Assembly (NCBI RefSeq): GCF_000317245.1
Contig: NZ_AJLJ01000178.1
Location: forward strand, 1-36,343
Source: Fischerella muscicola SAG 1427-1 = PCC 73103
GTDB lineage: Bacteria > Cyanobacteriota > Cyanobacteriia > Cyanobacteriales > Nostocaceae
Direction: 5' to 3'
Length of the DNA: 36,343 nucleotides
The notes under the pieces were generated by a model. The model saw nothing but the letters and a program-made list of their open reading frames with translations, was not told the DNA's origin and searched no databases. Each line of letters begins with the position of its first letter. Positions within the stretch are counted from its first letter, which is position 1. The translations under genes and the position numbers were made by a program. Below, one piece after another: positions 1 to 8,919 of the stretch.

Positions 1-48
1 ATATTGATTGTTGATGCTTCCAAATACCTAGCACATAATAACTAACAA

Positions 49-387
49 CTAACAATACCAACTATCTCCATCAGCATTTGGCTTACCTATAATTTTTAGA
101 TTTAGAGATGCTAAGTAACTTAAGCCAGAGGAAATTTGTGAGATGTCTCCCTTAAGTTGTACATCAATACATCCGTCATTCCCTGCATTTTTTTCTAAAC
201 TAGCTCCAGTAATATTTACGACCAAACCATATTTTGAAATTAATTGAGAAATTACAGGTTGATGTTGATAACATTGAGGAATATAAAGACGGAGACGAAT
301 TTGAATAGGACTGTTGTATTTTGATATTTTTGATAATAGAGATAATCTGGTTTCTTTGAGATTTTGACGATGATTTAATATCCTCAT
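49..387 (-). CDS. Small NIL-domain protein (third NIL gene)
   Basis: A 112-residue protein whose residues about 28-100 match the NIL fold, the small ferredoxin-like domain known from the C-terminus of the methionine importer ATPase MetN. The pattern shared with the two upstream genes is 'RLRLYIP...QPVISQLISKYGLVVNITGASL...' followed by an acidic DG motif and 'LKGDISQISSGLSYLASL'. It is the last gene of the sbpA-cysT-cysW-NIL series, 55 bp after the preceding NIL gene, so co-transcription is likely. The first 27 residues are not NIL-like and no good ribosome binding site precedes the ATG, so the start is uncertain. It is the most divergent of the four NIL domains (GWFDLEL is replaced by GCIDVQL). 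A regulatory or sulfur-compound-sensing role is inferred only from the sulfate operon context. Confidence 0.7.
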   Translation of the reverse strand: MRILNHRQNLKETRLSLLSKISKYNSPIQIRLRLYIPQCYQHQPVISQLISKYGLVVNITGASLEKNAGNDGCIDVQLKGDISQISSGLSYLASLNLKIIGKPNADGDSWYC

Positions 388-442
388 TCGATTTATCTAA
401 TCGTAATTTTTATTTGTATTATTTTGAACTAGCAACTACTAT

Positions 443-1063
443 CTAATCAAGCATTAATAAAAAACTTTGCAAATAACTAAAGCTAGAAAAAAGCTGATCT
501 TGGCTTCCCCAAATTTCTAAGTCAAACCAGCCATCATTTTGGACGTCAGGTTTTAATAAAGCTCCGGTAATATTAACTGTTACTCCATAGCGAGAAACTA
601 ATTCAGAAATTACAGGTTTGTAGTAGTGATTTTTCGAGATACACAGTTGCAAACGTAGTCTATTAGTTTGATTGTTGGAGATTTGCGGATAGATTTGGTC
701 TTCCCATTTTGTTACTAAACCATAATGTTTACTGTGATTTATATCACTATTTGACATTGGAAAAGGCTGAGAGTCTTCACTAGCCAAAATATTTCCTACA
801 ATACCTATTTGCATGAGATCCACACCTATTCGTTGCAAATAGGACAGACTATTAATAACTTGTTCTGGATTACCCTGAAGTTCTAAATCGAACCAGCCAC
901 AGCTATCAATATCTACTGTGAGAGAAGCTGCTTTAATGTTAACTGTGAGGTTATAGCGGGAGATTAATCGAGAAATTACAGGTTGCCGATGGTAATGTTG
1001 AGGAACTCGAATCCGAATGTGGACTGGAGGTATTTTTGCAGATCTAGATTTAAAGGTAGTCAT
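443..1063 (-). CDS. Tandem double NIL-domain protein
   Basis: This 206-residue protein has two NIL domains, at about residues 12-80 and 133-203, joined by a polar linker of roughly 50 residues. Both repeats carry 'QPVISRLISRYNLTVNI' or the near match 'KPVISELVSRYGVTVNI', then 'GWFDLEL' or 'GWFDLEI'. They therefore look like an internal duplication of the neighbouring single-domain gene. NIL domains bind small ligands such as methionine in MetN; what this one binds is unknown. It lies between two other NIL genes downstream of cysW on the same strand, which suggests an accessory or sensory role in sulfate uptake. The ATG at 1063 starts a protein that enters the first NIL domain after a short basic tail. 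Confidence 0.75.
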   Translation of the reverse strand: MTTFKSRSAKIPPVHIRIRVPQHYHRQPVISRLISRYNLTVNIKAASLTVDIDSCGWFDLELQGNPEQVINSLSYLQRIGVDLMQIGIVGNILASEDSQPFPMSNSDINHSKHYGLVTKWEDQIYPQISNNQTNRLRLQLCISKNHYYKPVISELVSRYGVTVNITGALLKPDVQNDGWFDLEIWGSQDQLFSSFSYLQSFLLMLD

Positions 1064-1221
1064 ACAAAATAGTGGGAAATATAAATGTTAATAGCAGGAG
1101 CGCAGGGATCATTTAAAATGTTTGAAATGTTGCGCTCTTATAGTAATTAGTTGTTAGTTATTGATGTTTTGAAAAATTAACAAACAATAACCAACAACCA
1201 AACACCAGCAAACAACTATTT

Positions 1222-1488
1222 TTACCAATTACCTATGTTGCTGTCTTCCCAAATTTCCAGTTCTAATTCTTTGAGATAATTCAGCCCATGATCAATTTGT
1301 TCGGGTGTTCCTTGTAGCTCTAGGTCAAACCAACCATCACCAATGGCATTAGCTCCGAGAATAGCAGCAGAAATATTCACTGTGAGACCGTAGTCAGAAA
1401 CTAAGCGAGAGATAACAGGTTCCTGACGATAGTCTTTGGGAATTCTGATGCGAATTCGTTTGTTGGTAAGGGTATTGTGAGAAGCCAT
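1222..1488 (-). CDS. Single NIL-domain protein
   Basis: An 88-residue protein consisting almost entirely of one NIL domain, with the motifs 'RIRIPKDYRQEPVISRLVS', 'YGLTVNISAAIL' and 'GWFDLELQGTPEQI'. It is the NIL gene closest to cysW. The ATG has a GGAG-like stretch about 6 bp upstream (minus strand GGAGAATTCAAT). Free-standing NIL proteins of this size next to sulfate permease genes are familiar in cyanobacteria, but their job is not settled. Possibilities are a regulatory subunit of the transporter or a soluble sensor of a sulfur metabolite. The family call is firm; the function is inferred. Confidence 0.8.
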   Translation of the reverse strand: MASHNTLTNKRIRIRIPKDYRQEPVISRLVSDYGLTVNISAAILGANAIGDGWFDLELQGTPEQIDHGLNYLKELELEIWEDSNIGNW

Positions 1489-1575
1489 ATTGAATTCTCC
1501 TATTCCACTTTTAATTAATCAGTTATTAGACGTGATTAATCACGTCTGTACAATAGTCATTAGTTTCTCTTCCTC

Positions 1576-1617
1576 ACAAATGACAAATGACAAATAACAA
1601 ATAACAAATGACTAATG
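1576..1617. repeat. Short tandem heptamer repeat (ACAAATG type)
   Basis: Six consecutive 7-bp units occur: ACAAATG twice, ACAAATA twice, ACAAATG, ACTAATG. This is the STRR-type heptamer repeat known between genes of heterocystous cyanobacteria. The last units run into the cysW stop codon (CTA at 1612-1614 on this strand). No function can be read from it. Confidence 0.7.
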
Positions 1618-2511
1618 ACCCTTTGATGATTTGATTCCTGTTTTCCGTTCTAAGATCCCCTTCAACACCAAAGTTACGACTGCAAGCAGCGCTAGGATTA
1701 CAGCAGCTGAATAGGCTGCTTCTGTTTCATACTGTTTGTAAGCATCCTCTACAAATAGAGGCATACTCTGGGTTTTACCAGCGATGTTTCCAGAGACTAC
1801 CGAAACTGCGCCGAATTCACCCATTGCTCTGGCGTTAGTCAAAATTAGGCCGTAAAGCAAACCCCAACGGATATTCGGTAATGTCACACGCCAGAATGTT
1901 TGCCAACTGTTTGCACCCAAAGTTTGCGCTGCTTCTTCCTGATCGCTTCCTAACTCCTCTAATACTGGAATGACTTCACGCGCCACAAAAGGCATACTGA
2001 CAAAAGCTGTAGCTAGTAACATCCCAGGAAAAGCAAAAATAATTTTGATTCCATATTCTTGCAACCAGCCCCCAAACCACCCATTTCGTCCGTAGAGTAG
2101 CACAAGCATTAAACCGGCGACAACGGGTGAAATTGAAAAGGGTAGGTCTATAATACTCAAAATTAAAGTGCGACCAGGGAATTTGTGACGAGCGATCGCC
2201 CAAGCTGCACACAAACCAAATATGGTATTTACTGGTACAGCGATTAAAGCCAATAATACTGTCAACTTTGCCGCATTCAAAAAATTTGGTTCTGTCAGAT
2301 TAGAAAGAAATGGCCCAGCTCCATTTTTGAATGCTTGGTAAAAAACGTTGACAGCAGGAATATATAGCATCAACGCTAAATATCCCAGCGCCACCCCAAT
2401 GAGTATAACAGGAACAAAATTCTTTGTTTTGGTTGGCTTTTGTTTGTTGGGGTTAGCTTCTGTTGTATGAAAATGGGGTTGTGGAAAAGAGGCTTCTTCA
2501 TTTTGTGTCAT
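1612..2511 (-). CDS. cysW: Sulfate/thiosulfate ABC transporter permease CysW
   Basis: A 299-residue inner-membrane permease of the molybdate/sulfate class. A basic N-terminal tail of about 30 residues is followed by six hydrophobic segments. The cytoplasmic EAA-type loop, which docks with the ATPase CysA, is seen as '[30 protein letters not shown]', followed by '[17 protein letters not shown]', which is typical of CysW. With CysT it forms the membrane channel for sulfate. Its ATG lies inside the 3' end of cysT (14 bp overlap), a sign of translational coupling. No cysA follows within the window, so the ATPase must be encoded elsewhere. The three NIL genes follow on the same strand. Confidence 0.93.
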   Translation of the reverse strand: MTQNEEASFPQPHFHTTEANPNKQKPTKTKNFVPVILIGVALGYLALMLYIPAVNVFYQAFKNGAGPFLSNLTEPNFLNAAKLTVLLALIAVPVNTIFGLCAAWAIARHKFPGRTLILSIIDLPFSISPVVAGLMLVLLYGRNGWFGGWLQEYGIKIIFAFPGMLLATAFVSMPFVAREVIPVLEELGSDQEEAAQTLGANSWQTFWRVTLPNIRWGLLYGLILTNARAMGEFGAVSVVSGNIAGKTQSMPLFVEDAYKQYETEAAYSAAVILALLAVVTLVLKGILERKTGIKSSKGH

Positions 2512-3382
2512 ATCTTCTTGCCCAACTTTGTAAGAAATTAATTGCTAGCAATATCAACAAGGAAATCACTAGTAGTACCATGCCAATTACCGTTGCACCG
2601 GAATAGTCATACTGTTCTAGACGTTGGAATATCAGTACAGGTGCAATCAAATCTTTAAAGGGAGTGTTGGAAGATATGATCACCGTCGAGCCGTATTCGC
2701 CAACAGCACGGGAGAAACCCAAGGCTACACCTGTCAAAATTGTGGGAAATAATGGCGGTAAAATCACTTTCCAGAAAGTCTGCCATTGGGATGCACCCAA
2801 AGACCAAGCAGCTTCCTCGATTTCTTTCTCCATTTCCTGAAGTACGGGTTGCACAGTCCGTACGATAAAAGGCAGCGAGATAAAAATCATTGCCACTGCT
2901 ACACCCAAACTAGTAAAAGAAATCTTAATACCGAAGGGGGCTAACAGCGAACCAATCCAGCCATTATCACTGTAGACTGTAGCTAGTGTTAAACCTGCTA
3001 CAGCTGTTGGCAAGGCAAAAGGTAAATCCACGGTAGCATCAATGAATCTTTTGCCTGGAAAATCATAGCGGACTAAGACCCAAGCAATCAAAGTACCAAA
3101 AACACCATTGAGTAAAGCTGTTACTAAAGCTGTAGCAAAAGTGACGGTATACGCTGACAAAGCAATGGGACTAGTAGCAATTTGCCAAAACTCAGACGGA
3201 GATTTAGTCGCCGCTTTCAAAAACATGGCAGCGATCGGGACAATTAACATCACTGTTAGATATCCCAAGGTAATTCGCCATGTCCAAGGAAGATGGAAAA
3301 ATTGAGCCAAAAACTTCTTCCAGTCTGGAGTCTTGCTTCTAGCTTTTTGTTGAGGTGGTGATGAAGGAGAGGATACGGTCAT
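2498..3382 (-). CDS. cysT: Sulfate/thiosulfate ABC transporter permease CysT (CysU)
   Basis: The second permease subunit of the sulfate importer. It has six membrane spans and the loop '[31 protein letters not shown]' followed by '[20 protein letters not shown]', which is diagnostic for CysT/CysU. I place the start at the ATG at 3382. An upstream in-frame TTG at 3418 would add 12 residues but lies in repeat sequence and has no ribosome binding site. The first 30 residues are polar and proline/serine-rich, as is common in cyanobacterial CysT. The stop overlaps cysW by 14 bp, and the gap to sbpA is filled by heptamer repeats. Its partners are SbpA (periplasmic), CysW and an unseen CysA. Confidence 0.93.
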   Translation of the reverse strand: MTVSSPSSPPQQKARSKTPDWKKFLAQFFHLPWTWRITLGYLTVMLIVPIAAMFLKAATKSPSEFWQIATSPIALSAYTVTFATALVTALLNGVFGTLIAWVLVRYDFPGKRFIDATVDLPFALPTAVAGLTLATVYSDNGWIGSLLAPFGIKISFTSLGVAVAMIFISLPFIVRTVQPVLQEMEKEIEEAAWSLGASQWQTFWKVILPPLFPTILTGVALGFSRAVGEYGSTVIISSNTPFKDLIAPVLIFQRLEQYDYSGATVIGMVLLVISLLILLAINFLQSWARRYDTK

Positions 3383-3411
3383 GGGGATTGGGGAGACACG
3401 GGGGACAAAAC

Positions 3412-3472
3412 AAGTCAAAAGTCAAAAGTCAAAATTAAGAACTATTGACCCTTGACCCTTGACTATTGACTA
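3412..3472. repeat. Heptamer repeats in the sbpA-cysT spacer
   Basis: Three AAGTCAA units (3412-3432) are followed by four TTGACCC/TTGACTA units (3445-3472). The two unit types are partly complementary (TTGACTT versus AAGTCAA), so the RNA of the spacer could fold. The last unit includes the sbpA stop codon, as also happens at the end of cysW. This is probably a slippage-prone STRR element. Confidence 0.65.
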
Positions 3473-4630
3473 ACGCTTGATTTTGGACTGAATTTGGTCA
3501 AAAACTGCTCCATCTTCAAAAAATTTCTTTTGCACTTCAGCCCATCCACCGTAGTCTTGAACATTTCCCAGATTATTTACTTTTGTATATTTATCGGCAA
3601 GTGCTTTGAGTTCTTTGTTTTGGGCTACTGCTTCGTCTAGAGGTCGGAATCCCAATTTCGCAAATTCTTGTTGTGCTTCTGGAGTGAAGAGGTATTCAAC
3701 AAAACCTTCTGCTACTTCACGAGTCCCGTGCTTATCAACGTTCTTATCTACTATTGCAATTGGGTTGTCGATGGAAATATTCACATCTGGAACAACATAA
3801 TCAACTTTTTCGCCCTTCTGTTGTGCCAGAATCACTTCGTTTTCGTAGTTAATTAAGGCATCTCCTTGACCTTGCTTGGCAAAAGCATCAGTAGCTTCAC
3901 GGGCATCTTTAGTTAAAATTGGTACATTAGTGTAGACTTTGGTGACAAAGTCGAGGGCTTTATCTTCTCCTCCACCTGTTTTAATGGCTGAGTTCCATAG
4001 TGCGAGAAAATTCCAACGAGCAATACCCGATGTTTTAGGATCAGCTGTAATCACCTTGATGTCGCCTTTTCCTAAGTCTGCCCAAGTTTTTATACCTTTG
4101 GGGTTGCCTGGTCGAGTGATAAGGGCAGCAACAGATCTAGAGACAACAGCATTATTTGGGAGTTCTTTTTCCCATCCAGGTTCAATAAGTCCGGCTTTCT
4201 CAATTTTTTGAGTGTCTAAAGCAAGCGCCAGGTGAACTACATCTGCTTCCAAACCATCGATAACTGCACGAGTTTGGGAACCAGAACCACCATAGCTTTG
4301 CTTAAAGGTAACGTTTTGATTATGCTCTTGCTTCCATTTTTCTACAAACTTAGGGATAATAGCATCATGGGCAGCTTTAGTAACGGCAAAGGAAACGAGC
4401 GTTACTTCCACATCTTGCTTGTTGTTTGCTGCTGAAACAGGACTAGCTGTTGTAGAGTTACCAGCAGTACTGTTGCCATTACCGCCAGAACAAGATGCGA
4501 TCGCCACACTTAGACTTACCCCAACTAAAGCAAGTGATAGAAAACCTTTAACTGAGTTAACTCTTACCCCACCAGTGATTTTTAATAAGGTTTGTCTTGA
4601 TTTTGTAATAACACGCTGCCACGAACTCAT
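3470..4630 (-). CDS. sbpA: Sulfate-binding lipoprotein of the ABC importer
   Basis: A 386-residue periplasmic binding protein of the sulfate/thiosulfate class. The N-terminus has a basic region, a hydrophobic stretch at about residues 30-46 and a lipobox ending at Cys47 (AIASC), so the mature protein is probably lipid-anchored. Family motifs include 'SYGGSGSQTRAVIDGLEADVVHLAL', the 'GNPKGIKTWADLGKGDIKVITADPKTSG' segment and 'GEALINYENE'-like 'GDALINYENE'. It is the first gene of the sbpA-cysT-cysW operon and faces away from dhaL. Expression under sulfur limitation would be expected from the family; no operator can be recognised upstream (4631-4786). Confidence 0.93.
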   Translation of the reverse strand: MSSWQRVITKSRQTLLKITGGVRVNSVKGFLSLALVGVSLSVAIASCSGGNGNSTAGNSTTASPVSAANNKQDVEVTLVSFAVTKAAHDAIIPKFVEKWKQEHNQNVTFKQSYGGSGSQTRAVIDGLEADVVHLALALDTQKIEKAGLIEPGWEKELPNNAVVSRSVAALITRPGNPKGIKTWADLGKGDIKVITADPKTSGIARWNFLALWNSAIKTGGGEDKALDFVTKVYTNVPILTKDAREATDAFAKQGQGDALINYENEVILAQQKGEKVDYVVPDVNISIDNPIAIVDKNVDKHGTREVAEGFVEYLFTPEAQQEFAKLGFRPLDEAVAQNKELKALADKYTKVNNLGNVQDYGGWAEVQKKFFEDGAVFDQIQSKIKR

Positions 4631-4786
4631 TCGATTTACCCCGTTTACTTAAAATCTACTATTAGTCGGTCGGCTTATAGTAATTATGGTTATTTGTGAG
4701 TTATATTACATGCGTGCCGCTCAAAAATCAAGAGAAAAACTACGCATTATTGGTAGGAAATGTGAATGTTAGCTGAAAGTTTTGTA

Positions 4787-5413
4787 TCACAAAATAACAT
4801 CTAACAAACTCTGCAACATTAAATAAACAGAAGTCGCTCCTGGATCCTGATGTCCTATACTTCGTTCTCCCAAATAACTGGCGCGACCTTTTTTAGCCTG
4901 CATTGGTGTTGTATCTTGCATTCCCTTCTCTGCTGCTGCTACAGCTTGTTGCATTGCTGACAATGTATCTTCACCTCCTGTCACAGCTTCTCCAAAAGCT
5001 GCTACAGCTGGCGAAAAAGCATCCACCATCGTTTTATCGCCTAGTTGTGCTTTTCCCCTGCTAATGACACCATCTAATCCCGCTTGCAGCATTGTCAGCA
5101 TATCTTGTTTGCTAAGTTCTTGCTTGCCAGCTACTACCATACTTGCCCGTAAAAATAATGTGCCATAAAGCGGGCCGCTTGCACCACCAACTGTGGAGAT
5201 TAGGGTCATACTCACCGTTTTCAAAATATTACCAATATCTTTATCTGCAACATTTGGTAACTGAGTAATTACCTTTTTAAAGCCACGTTCCAGATTGATA
5301 CCATGATCAGCATCACCTATGGCTGCATCTAATTCTGTTAAGTAGTCTTTATTTGCTTCAACTATAGTTGCGAATCTTTGCAACCACTGCAAAATTTGCT
5401 CTTTTGTCACCAT
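4787..5413 (-). CDS. dhaL: Dihydroxyacetone kinase, ADP/ATP-binding subunit DhaL
   Basis: A 208-residue all-helical DhaL subunit. The Mg-nucleotide site is visible as 'LDAAIGDADHG', with Asp29, Asp34 and Asp36 of the family's three-Asp cluster, followed by 'GGASGPLYGTLFLR', 'DKTMVDAFSPA' and the C-terminal 'GRASYLGERSIGHQDPGATS'. DhaL carries the nucleotide and passes phosphate to dihydroxyacetone held on DhaK. The ATG at 5413 has a strong AGGAGG site 8 bp upstream. dhaK is on the same strand but about 2.3 kb away, separated by an opposing gene. No DhaM-type phosphotransferase subunit is in the window, so the phosphate donor (DhaM or ATP) is open. Confidence 0.92.
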   Translation of the reverse strand: MVTKEQILQWLQRFATIVEANKDYLTELDAAIGDADHGINLERGFKKVITQLPNVADKDIGNILKTVSMTLISTVGGASGPLYGTLFLRASMVVAGKQELSKQDMLTMLQAGLDGVISRGKAQLGDKTMVDAFSPAVAAFGEAVTGGEDTLSAMQQAVAAAEKGMQDTTPMQAKKGRASYLGERSIGHQDPGATSVYLMLQSLLDVIL

Positions 5414-5526
5414 CTTTAATACCTCCTGCTGAACGCAGATATCATAAAAAATATCCGAGTTTTTACGGTTTTGGCAATTAACAAATGTAAAAGGGAATAG
5501 TACAGTATCTAAGAGAACATCAGCTT

Positions 5527-7512
5527 GTGTTTTTTGCTAAAGCCTCTATTTTAAAACAAATTCCCTGTTTGATTTTTGTGGCTATTGTCACTTCTACTTG
5601 TGCTGAATATACCAAAAATGCTGAGATTCAAATCGCGCAAGCTAGCCCAAGTGTTCCAGAAAATATTGTTTTTCCCAAAAATGTAGGGGTGGTAGATGTT
5701 ACTGCACCAGAATATGGAGCTATACCTAATGATGGAAAAGATGATACAAAGGCTATTCAAAAAGCACTGAATCAATTCCCCGGTCAAGGACGAACTATTT
5801 ACTTACCAAACGGTATTTATGATATTTCTGATAGTCTACATTGGCCAGCTGGAGAGCGTAATCGCTCGGATTATAAATATACTACACTACAAGGACAAAG
5901 TCGCGATCGCGTGATTATTCGCCTTCAAGATCAATCTTCTTTATTCCAAGACGCTAACAAACCTCGACCAGTCATTTCCACAGGATTCGATCCAGATTTA
6001 GATCCCAATTCAGAAGATTTTAAAGCAAGTTTAGTGGCTCAACGTTTTGGTAATTCTGTGAGAAATCTGACTATTAAAATTGGAAAAAATAATCCAGGTG
6101 CAGAAGGATTGAATTTTGTTGCTAATAATCAAGGAGCAGTCAGAAGCGTCAAGATTATCTCTGAAGACAAAAAGGGAGCTACTGGTTTAGCTTTAACTCA
6201 TGGTGAAATTGGCCCTCTTTTGATCGAAGATGTAGAAATTGTCGGTTTTGATTATGGTGTGCGTACCGATAACAGCCTGAATGGCATTACTATGCAAAAT
6301 ATTACTGTCCGCGATCAAAATTTTGCAGGTATTTTTAATAATGGACAAGTGATGAGTCTGGAGGGTTTTAATAGCATTAATTCTGTATCGGCAATTATCA
6401 ATGGTATTAACCCCAATGGAGGTGTTGACCCTGGTAGTACTTTGACGCTAGTAAATGCTAAATTGGTTGGTCGCGATCGCGCTCAAAAACTCCCAGGGAT
6501 TTCTTCGGCTGGTTTTATTTATGCTAGAAATGTTGTTTCTTCTGGATATAAAGAAATTCTCTTAAATAATACAAGAGAAGGAAAAAAGAACGTTAAAGAT
6601 TCCTATTTGAAAGAATATACATCCCACCCCATAATTTCACAATTTCCTTCACCGTCAAAGTCACTGCAACTTCCCATTAAACAGTTTCCCAAGTTGAAAT
6701 GGGATGACCCCAAAAATTGGGTGAGTGTTGAGAAATTTGGCGCAATTGCTAATGATAATAAAGATGATACAGCTGCTTTTCAAAAGGCAATTGATTCTGG
6801 CGCTACAACAGTAGTAGTACCTGGTGGAAAAGGAACATTTATCATTGACGGTTCTCTGCGACTACGAGGTAAACTAGAAAGATTTATTAGTACGGGAGGA
6901 GCGCTGAATGGCAAAGGAGAAATAGTAGCAGATAACGGTAGCAAACCAACACTGATTGTGGAAAACTTTTTTGTTGATTTTGGTTCTAAGTTGAGATGGA
7001 AAAATGTAGCTAAGAGAACTGTTGTTTACCGCAGTATTACTCACCTAGATTTAGAAAGTAACGGTACTGGAGATTTATTTATTGATGATTCTGTTATGGG
7101 TAAACTGAGATTTTTAAATCCTGCTCAAGATATTTGGGTACGTCAAGTTAATCCTGAAAGTGGTTTAGAGACTAATATCATTAATAATGGAGCAAAACTG
7201 TGGATTCTCGGTTTTAAAACAGAGCAAGGTAAGACAAAAATTGAAACGAAAAACGGCGGCTTAACTGAACTTTTGGGTGGGCTAATTTATGCTGCTGGTG
7301 AACAAAAGCCCCAAGATCCTCTTTTCCGCATTACTAATGCTTCTGCTGCTTTCATTGGTGTAGCTGAAGTATATTTTGATAACGATACCTATCAAATATG
7401 GGTAGAAGAAAAACGAGGAACCCAAACTAGAAAGCTGATTAAAGATAAAATTCCCGGCAGATCAACAGGTAATGGTAGAGTTTTGATGTTGTATACAGGT
7501 TTTAAAGAGTAA
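5527..7512 (+). CDS. Exported pectate-lyase-like beta-helix protein with two PL3 repeats
   Basis: A 661-residue protein. It begins with a hydrophobic signal-like stretch (about residues 10-24), then two copies of the pectate-lyase-superfamily entry motif: 'APEYGAIPNDGKDDTKAIQKAL' at about residue 60 and 'VEKFGAIANDNKDDTAAFQKAI' at about residue 400. Each is followed by beta-helix-like text rich in N, G, V and I. This is the architecture of secreted polysaccharide-active or surface proteins (Pectate_lyase_3/GH28-like fold). A catalytic residue set cannot be assigned by eye, so lyase, hydrolase or purely binding roles are all possible. The start is a GTG at 5527 with only a weak AAGAGAA upstream, so it is uncertain. 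The gene is transcribed against both dha genes and separates them. Confidence 0.82.
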   Translation: MFFAKASILKQIPCLIFVAIVTSTCAEYTKNAEIQIAQASPSVPENIVFPKNVGVVDVTAPEYGAIPNDGKDDTKAIQKALNQFPGQGRTIYLPNGIYDISDSLHWPAGERNRSDYKYTTLQGQSRDRVIIRLQDQSSLFQDANKPRPVISTGFDPDLDPNSEDFKASLVAQRFGNSVRNLTIKIGKNNPGAEGLNFVANNQGAVRSVKIISEDKKGATGLALTHGEIGPLLIEDVEIVGFDYGVRTDNSLNGITMQNITVRDQNFAGIFNNGQVMSLEGFNSINSVSAIINGINPNGGVDPGSTLTLVNAKLVGRDRAQKLPGISSAGFIYARNVVSSGYKEILLNNTREGKKNVKDSYLKEYTSHPIISQFPSPSKSLQLPIKQFPKLKWDDPKNWVSVEKFGAIANDNKDDTAAFQKAIDSGATTVVVPGGKGTFIIDGSLRLRGKLERFISTGGALNGKGEIVADNGSKPTLIVENFFVDFGSKLRWKNVAKRTVVYRSITHLDLESNGTGDLFIDDSVMGKLRFLNPAQDIWVRQVNPESGLETNIINNGAKLWILGFKTEQGKTKIETKNGGLTELLGGLIYAAGEQKPQDPLFRITNASAAFIGVAEVYFDNDTYQIWVEEKRGTQTRKLIKDKIPGRSTGNGRVLMLYTGFKE

Positions 7513-7583
7513 TTTCAAGTCCGGCTAATTGCTTACGATATACCACTCAAGTTTTGCAAAATATACGACCTGTGTAGACGCAA

Positions 7584-7676
7584 ATGAGTTCTAACCAAAA
7601 CTTAAACGCCATTTTTAACCAGATTGCCAATGGTGAAGAAACCGAGAGGGATATCGACGAAGAATACAAGTGTTAA
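7584..7676 (+). pseudogene. Possible N-terminal fragment of a cyanobacterial effector-associated-type domain protein
   Basis: A 30-codon reading frame (ATG at 7584, TAA at 7674) encodes a start resembling 'SSNQNLNAIFNQIANGEET', then stops. Proteins beginning with this kind of 'xxIFxxIAxGxxTExDI' helix are common in filamentous cyanobacteria, at the N-terminus of pentapeptide-repeat and NTPase conflict proteins. The rest is missing here, so it is most simply a gene remnant cut off at the dhaK 3' end; the two stop codons overlap tail to tail. A genuine micro-protein cannot be excluded. The similarity is from memory, hence the low confidence. Confidence 0.3.
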
Positions 7677-8746
7677 ATCCCCCACCGCAAGCTTGGAGTC
7701 TTTACAGGTGCGTCCCAGAAGCGAATCATCTCGTCATCTAGCTTGAGTAGAGTAATCGAGCAACCTTGCATATCTAAGGAAGTAATATAAGCACCAATCA
7801 AATTTCGCACTATTTGTAGTCCATGGTTTTGACAAATTTCTGCAAGTTTGCGGTAGATGATATACAACTCAGAAATCGGCGTACCACCCATACTATTAAC
7901 AAAAGCTAACAAGCGATCGCCTTTTGCAAAATTTGCGTTTACCAATTCCACTTCTTGCCATTCGCCCGTTTTTTCGTCCCATTCTCGTAGTGTCCGAGTA
8001 TAGGATGCATCCTCAATTATTGATAGCGCTAACATCTCAGCAACTTCATCGGCTGATTTTAGACTCATGCGTTCTCTTCCGGGTTCACCGTGAATCCCGA
8101 TACCTATTTCCATTTCTTGGTTTCCAAGTGTAAACGTTGGTGTACCTTTGGCTGGTACTGTACAGGAAGTCAGCGCCATACCCATACTCCGTCCATGCAA
8201 ATTGACGCGCCTACACAAAGAAGCTAGTTGTTGCAAATCATATCCTTCTTGGGCTGCTGCACCACAGATTTTTTCTGCTAGTACTGTAGTTCCGACACCC
8301 CGTCGTCCCTGGGTATAAAGACTATCTTTGACCGCAACATCATCATCAATCAAAATGTTTAGTACCTGGATATCTTCACTTCTAGCTAACTCTGTTGCCA
8401 TTTCAAAATTCATCACATCGCCGGAGTAGTTCTTCACGATGTATAAAATTCCTGCTTCACCATTTACAGCTTTGGCTGCTGCGAGCATTTGATCAGGGGT
8501 AGACGAAGTAAAAACCTCCCCAGGACAAGCAGCATCCAGCATTCCCATCCCCACGAAACCAGCGTGCATTGGTTCGTGTCCACTACCACCCCCAGATATA
8601 ATTGCTACTTTACCTTTGATAGGTGCATCAGTTCGATAGACAAAATAAGGATCGAAATTGACTTGAATCAGATCCGGGTGAGCGATCGCCATACCTTCTA
8701 AACTTTCGCGCACAAAATTCAGGGGATCGTTGATCAGTTTTTTCAT
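7673..8746 (-). CDS. dhaK: Dihydroxyacetone kinase, substrate-binding subunit DhaK
   Basis: A 357-residue DhaK subunit, full length for the family. It shows '[29 protein letters not shown]' with His57, '[14 protein letters not shown]' with Asp110, and 'GIGIHGEPG' with His219, the residue that forms the covalent hemiaminal bond with dihydroxyacetone in the family. It phosphorylates dihydroxyacetone together with DhaL, feeding glycolysis. The ATG at 8746 lacks a clear ribosome binding site. It is on the same strand as dhaL, with the beta-helix gene inserted between, so the ancestral dhaKL operon has been split or never formed here. Confidence 0.92.
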   Translation of the reverse strand: MKKLINDPLNFVRESLEGMAIAHPDLIQVNFDPYFVYRTDAPIKGKVAIISGGGSGHEPMHAGFVGMGMLDAACPGEVFTSSTPDQMLAAAKAVNGEAGILYIVKNYSGDVMNFEMATELARSEDIQVLNILIDDDVAVKDSLYTQGRRGVGTTVLAEKICGAAAQEGYDLQQLASLCRRVNLHGRSMGMALTSCTVPAKGTPTFTLGNQEMEIGIGIHGEPGRERMSLKSADEVAEMLALSIIEDASYTRTLREWDEKTGEWQEVELVNANFAKGDRLLAFVNSMGGTPISELYIIYRKLAEICQNHGLQIVRNLIGAYITSLDMQGCSITLLKLDDEMIRFWDAPVKTPSLRWGI

Positions 8747-8869
8747 ATTTTGCTGAGTGAGAATTTATGAGCAAATATCTTTATCTATCTAAGAGTTTAA
8801 AATTTTTCCTTAAATATCTTACTGAATAAAATCAAATCTTTATTACAAATGAATACAAATCATAAAAAT

Positions 8870-8893
8870 TTCCTCCAGAACTTTCTGAAGGAA
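8870..8893 (-). terminator. Rho-independent terminator of the MshEN-membrane protein gene
   Basis: Two 11-bp arms (8870-8880 and 8883-8893) pair with a single mismatch around a 2-nt loop. On the minus strand the hairpin is followed by ATTTTTATG. It sits 27 bp beyond the stop of the 8920-9954 gene, in the right orientation. Confidence 0.65.
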
Positions 8894-8919
8894 TATTTGC
8901 TCTTACTCTATACTTTCAG

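Noticed and set aside
3606..4652. Several plus-strand frames opposite sbpA
   Set aside because: Antisense shadows of the well-supported sbpA gene.
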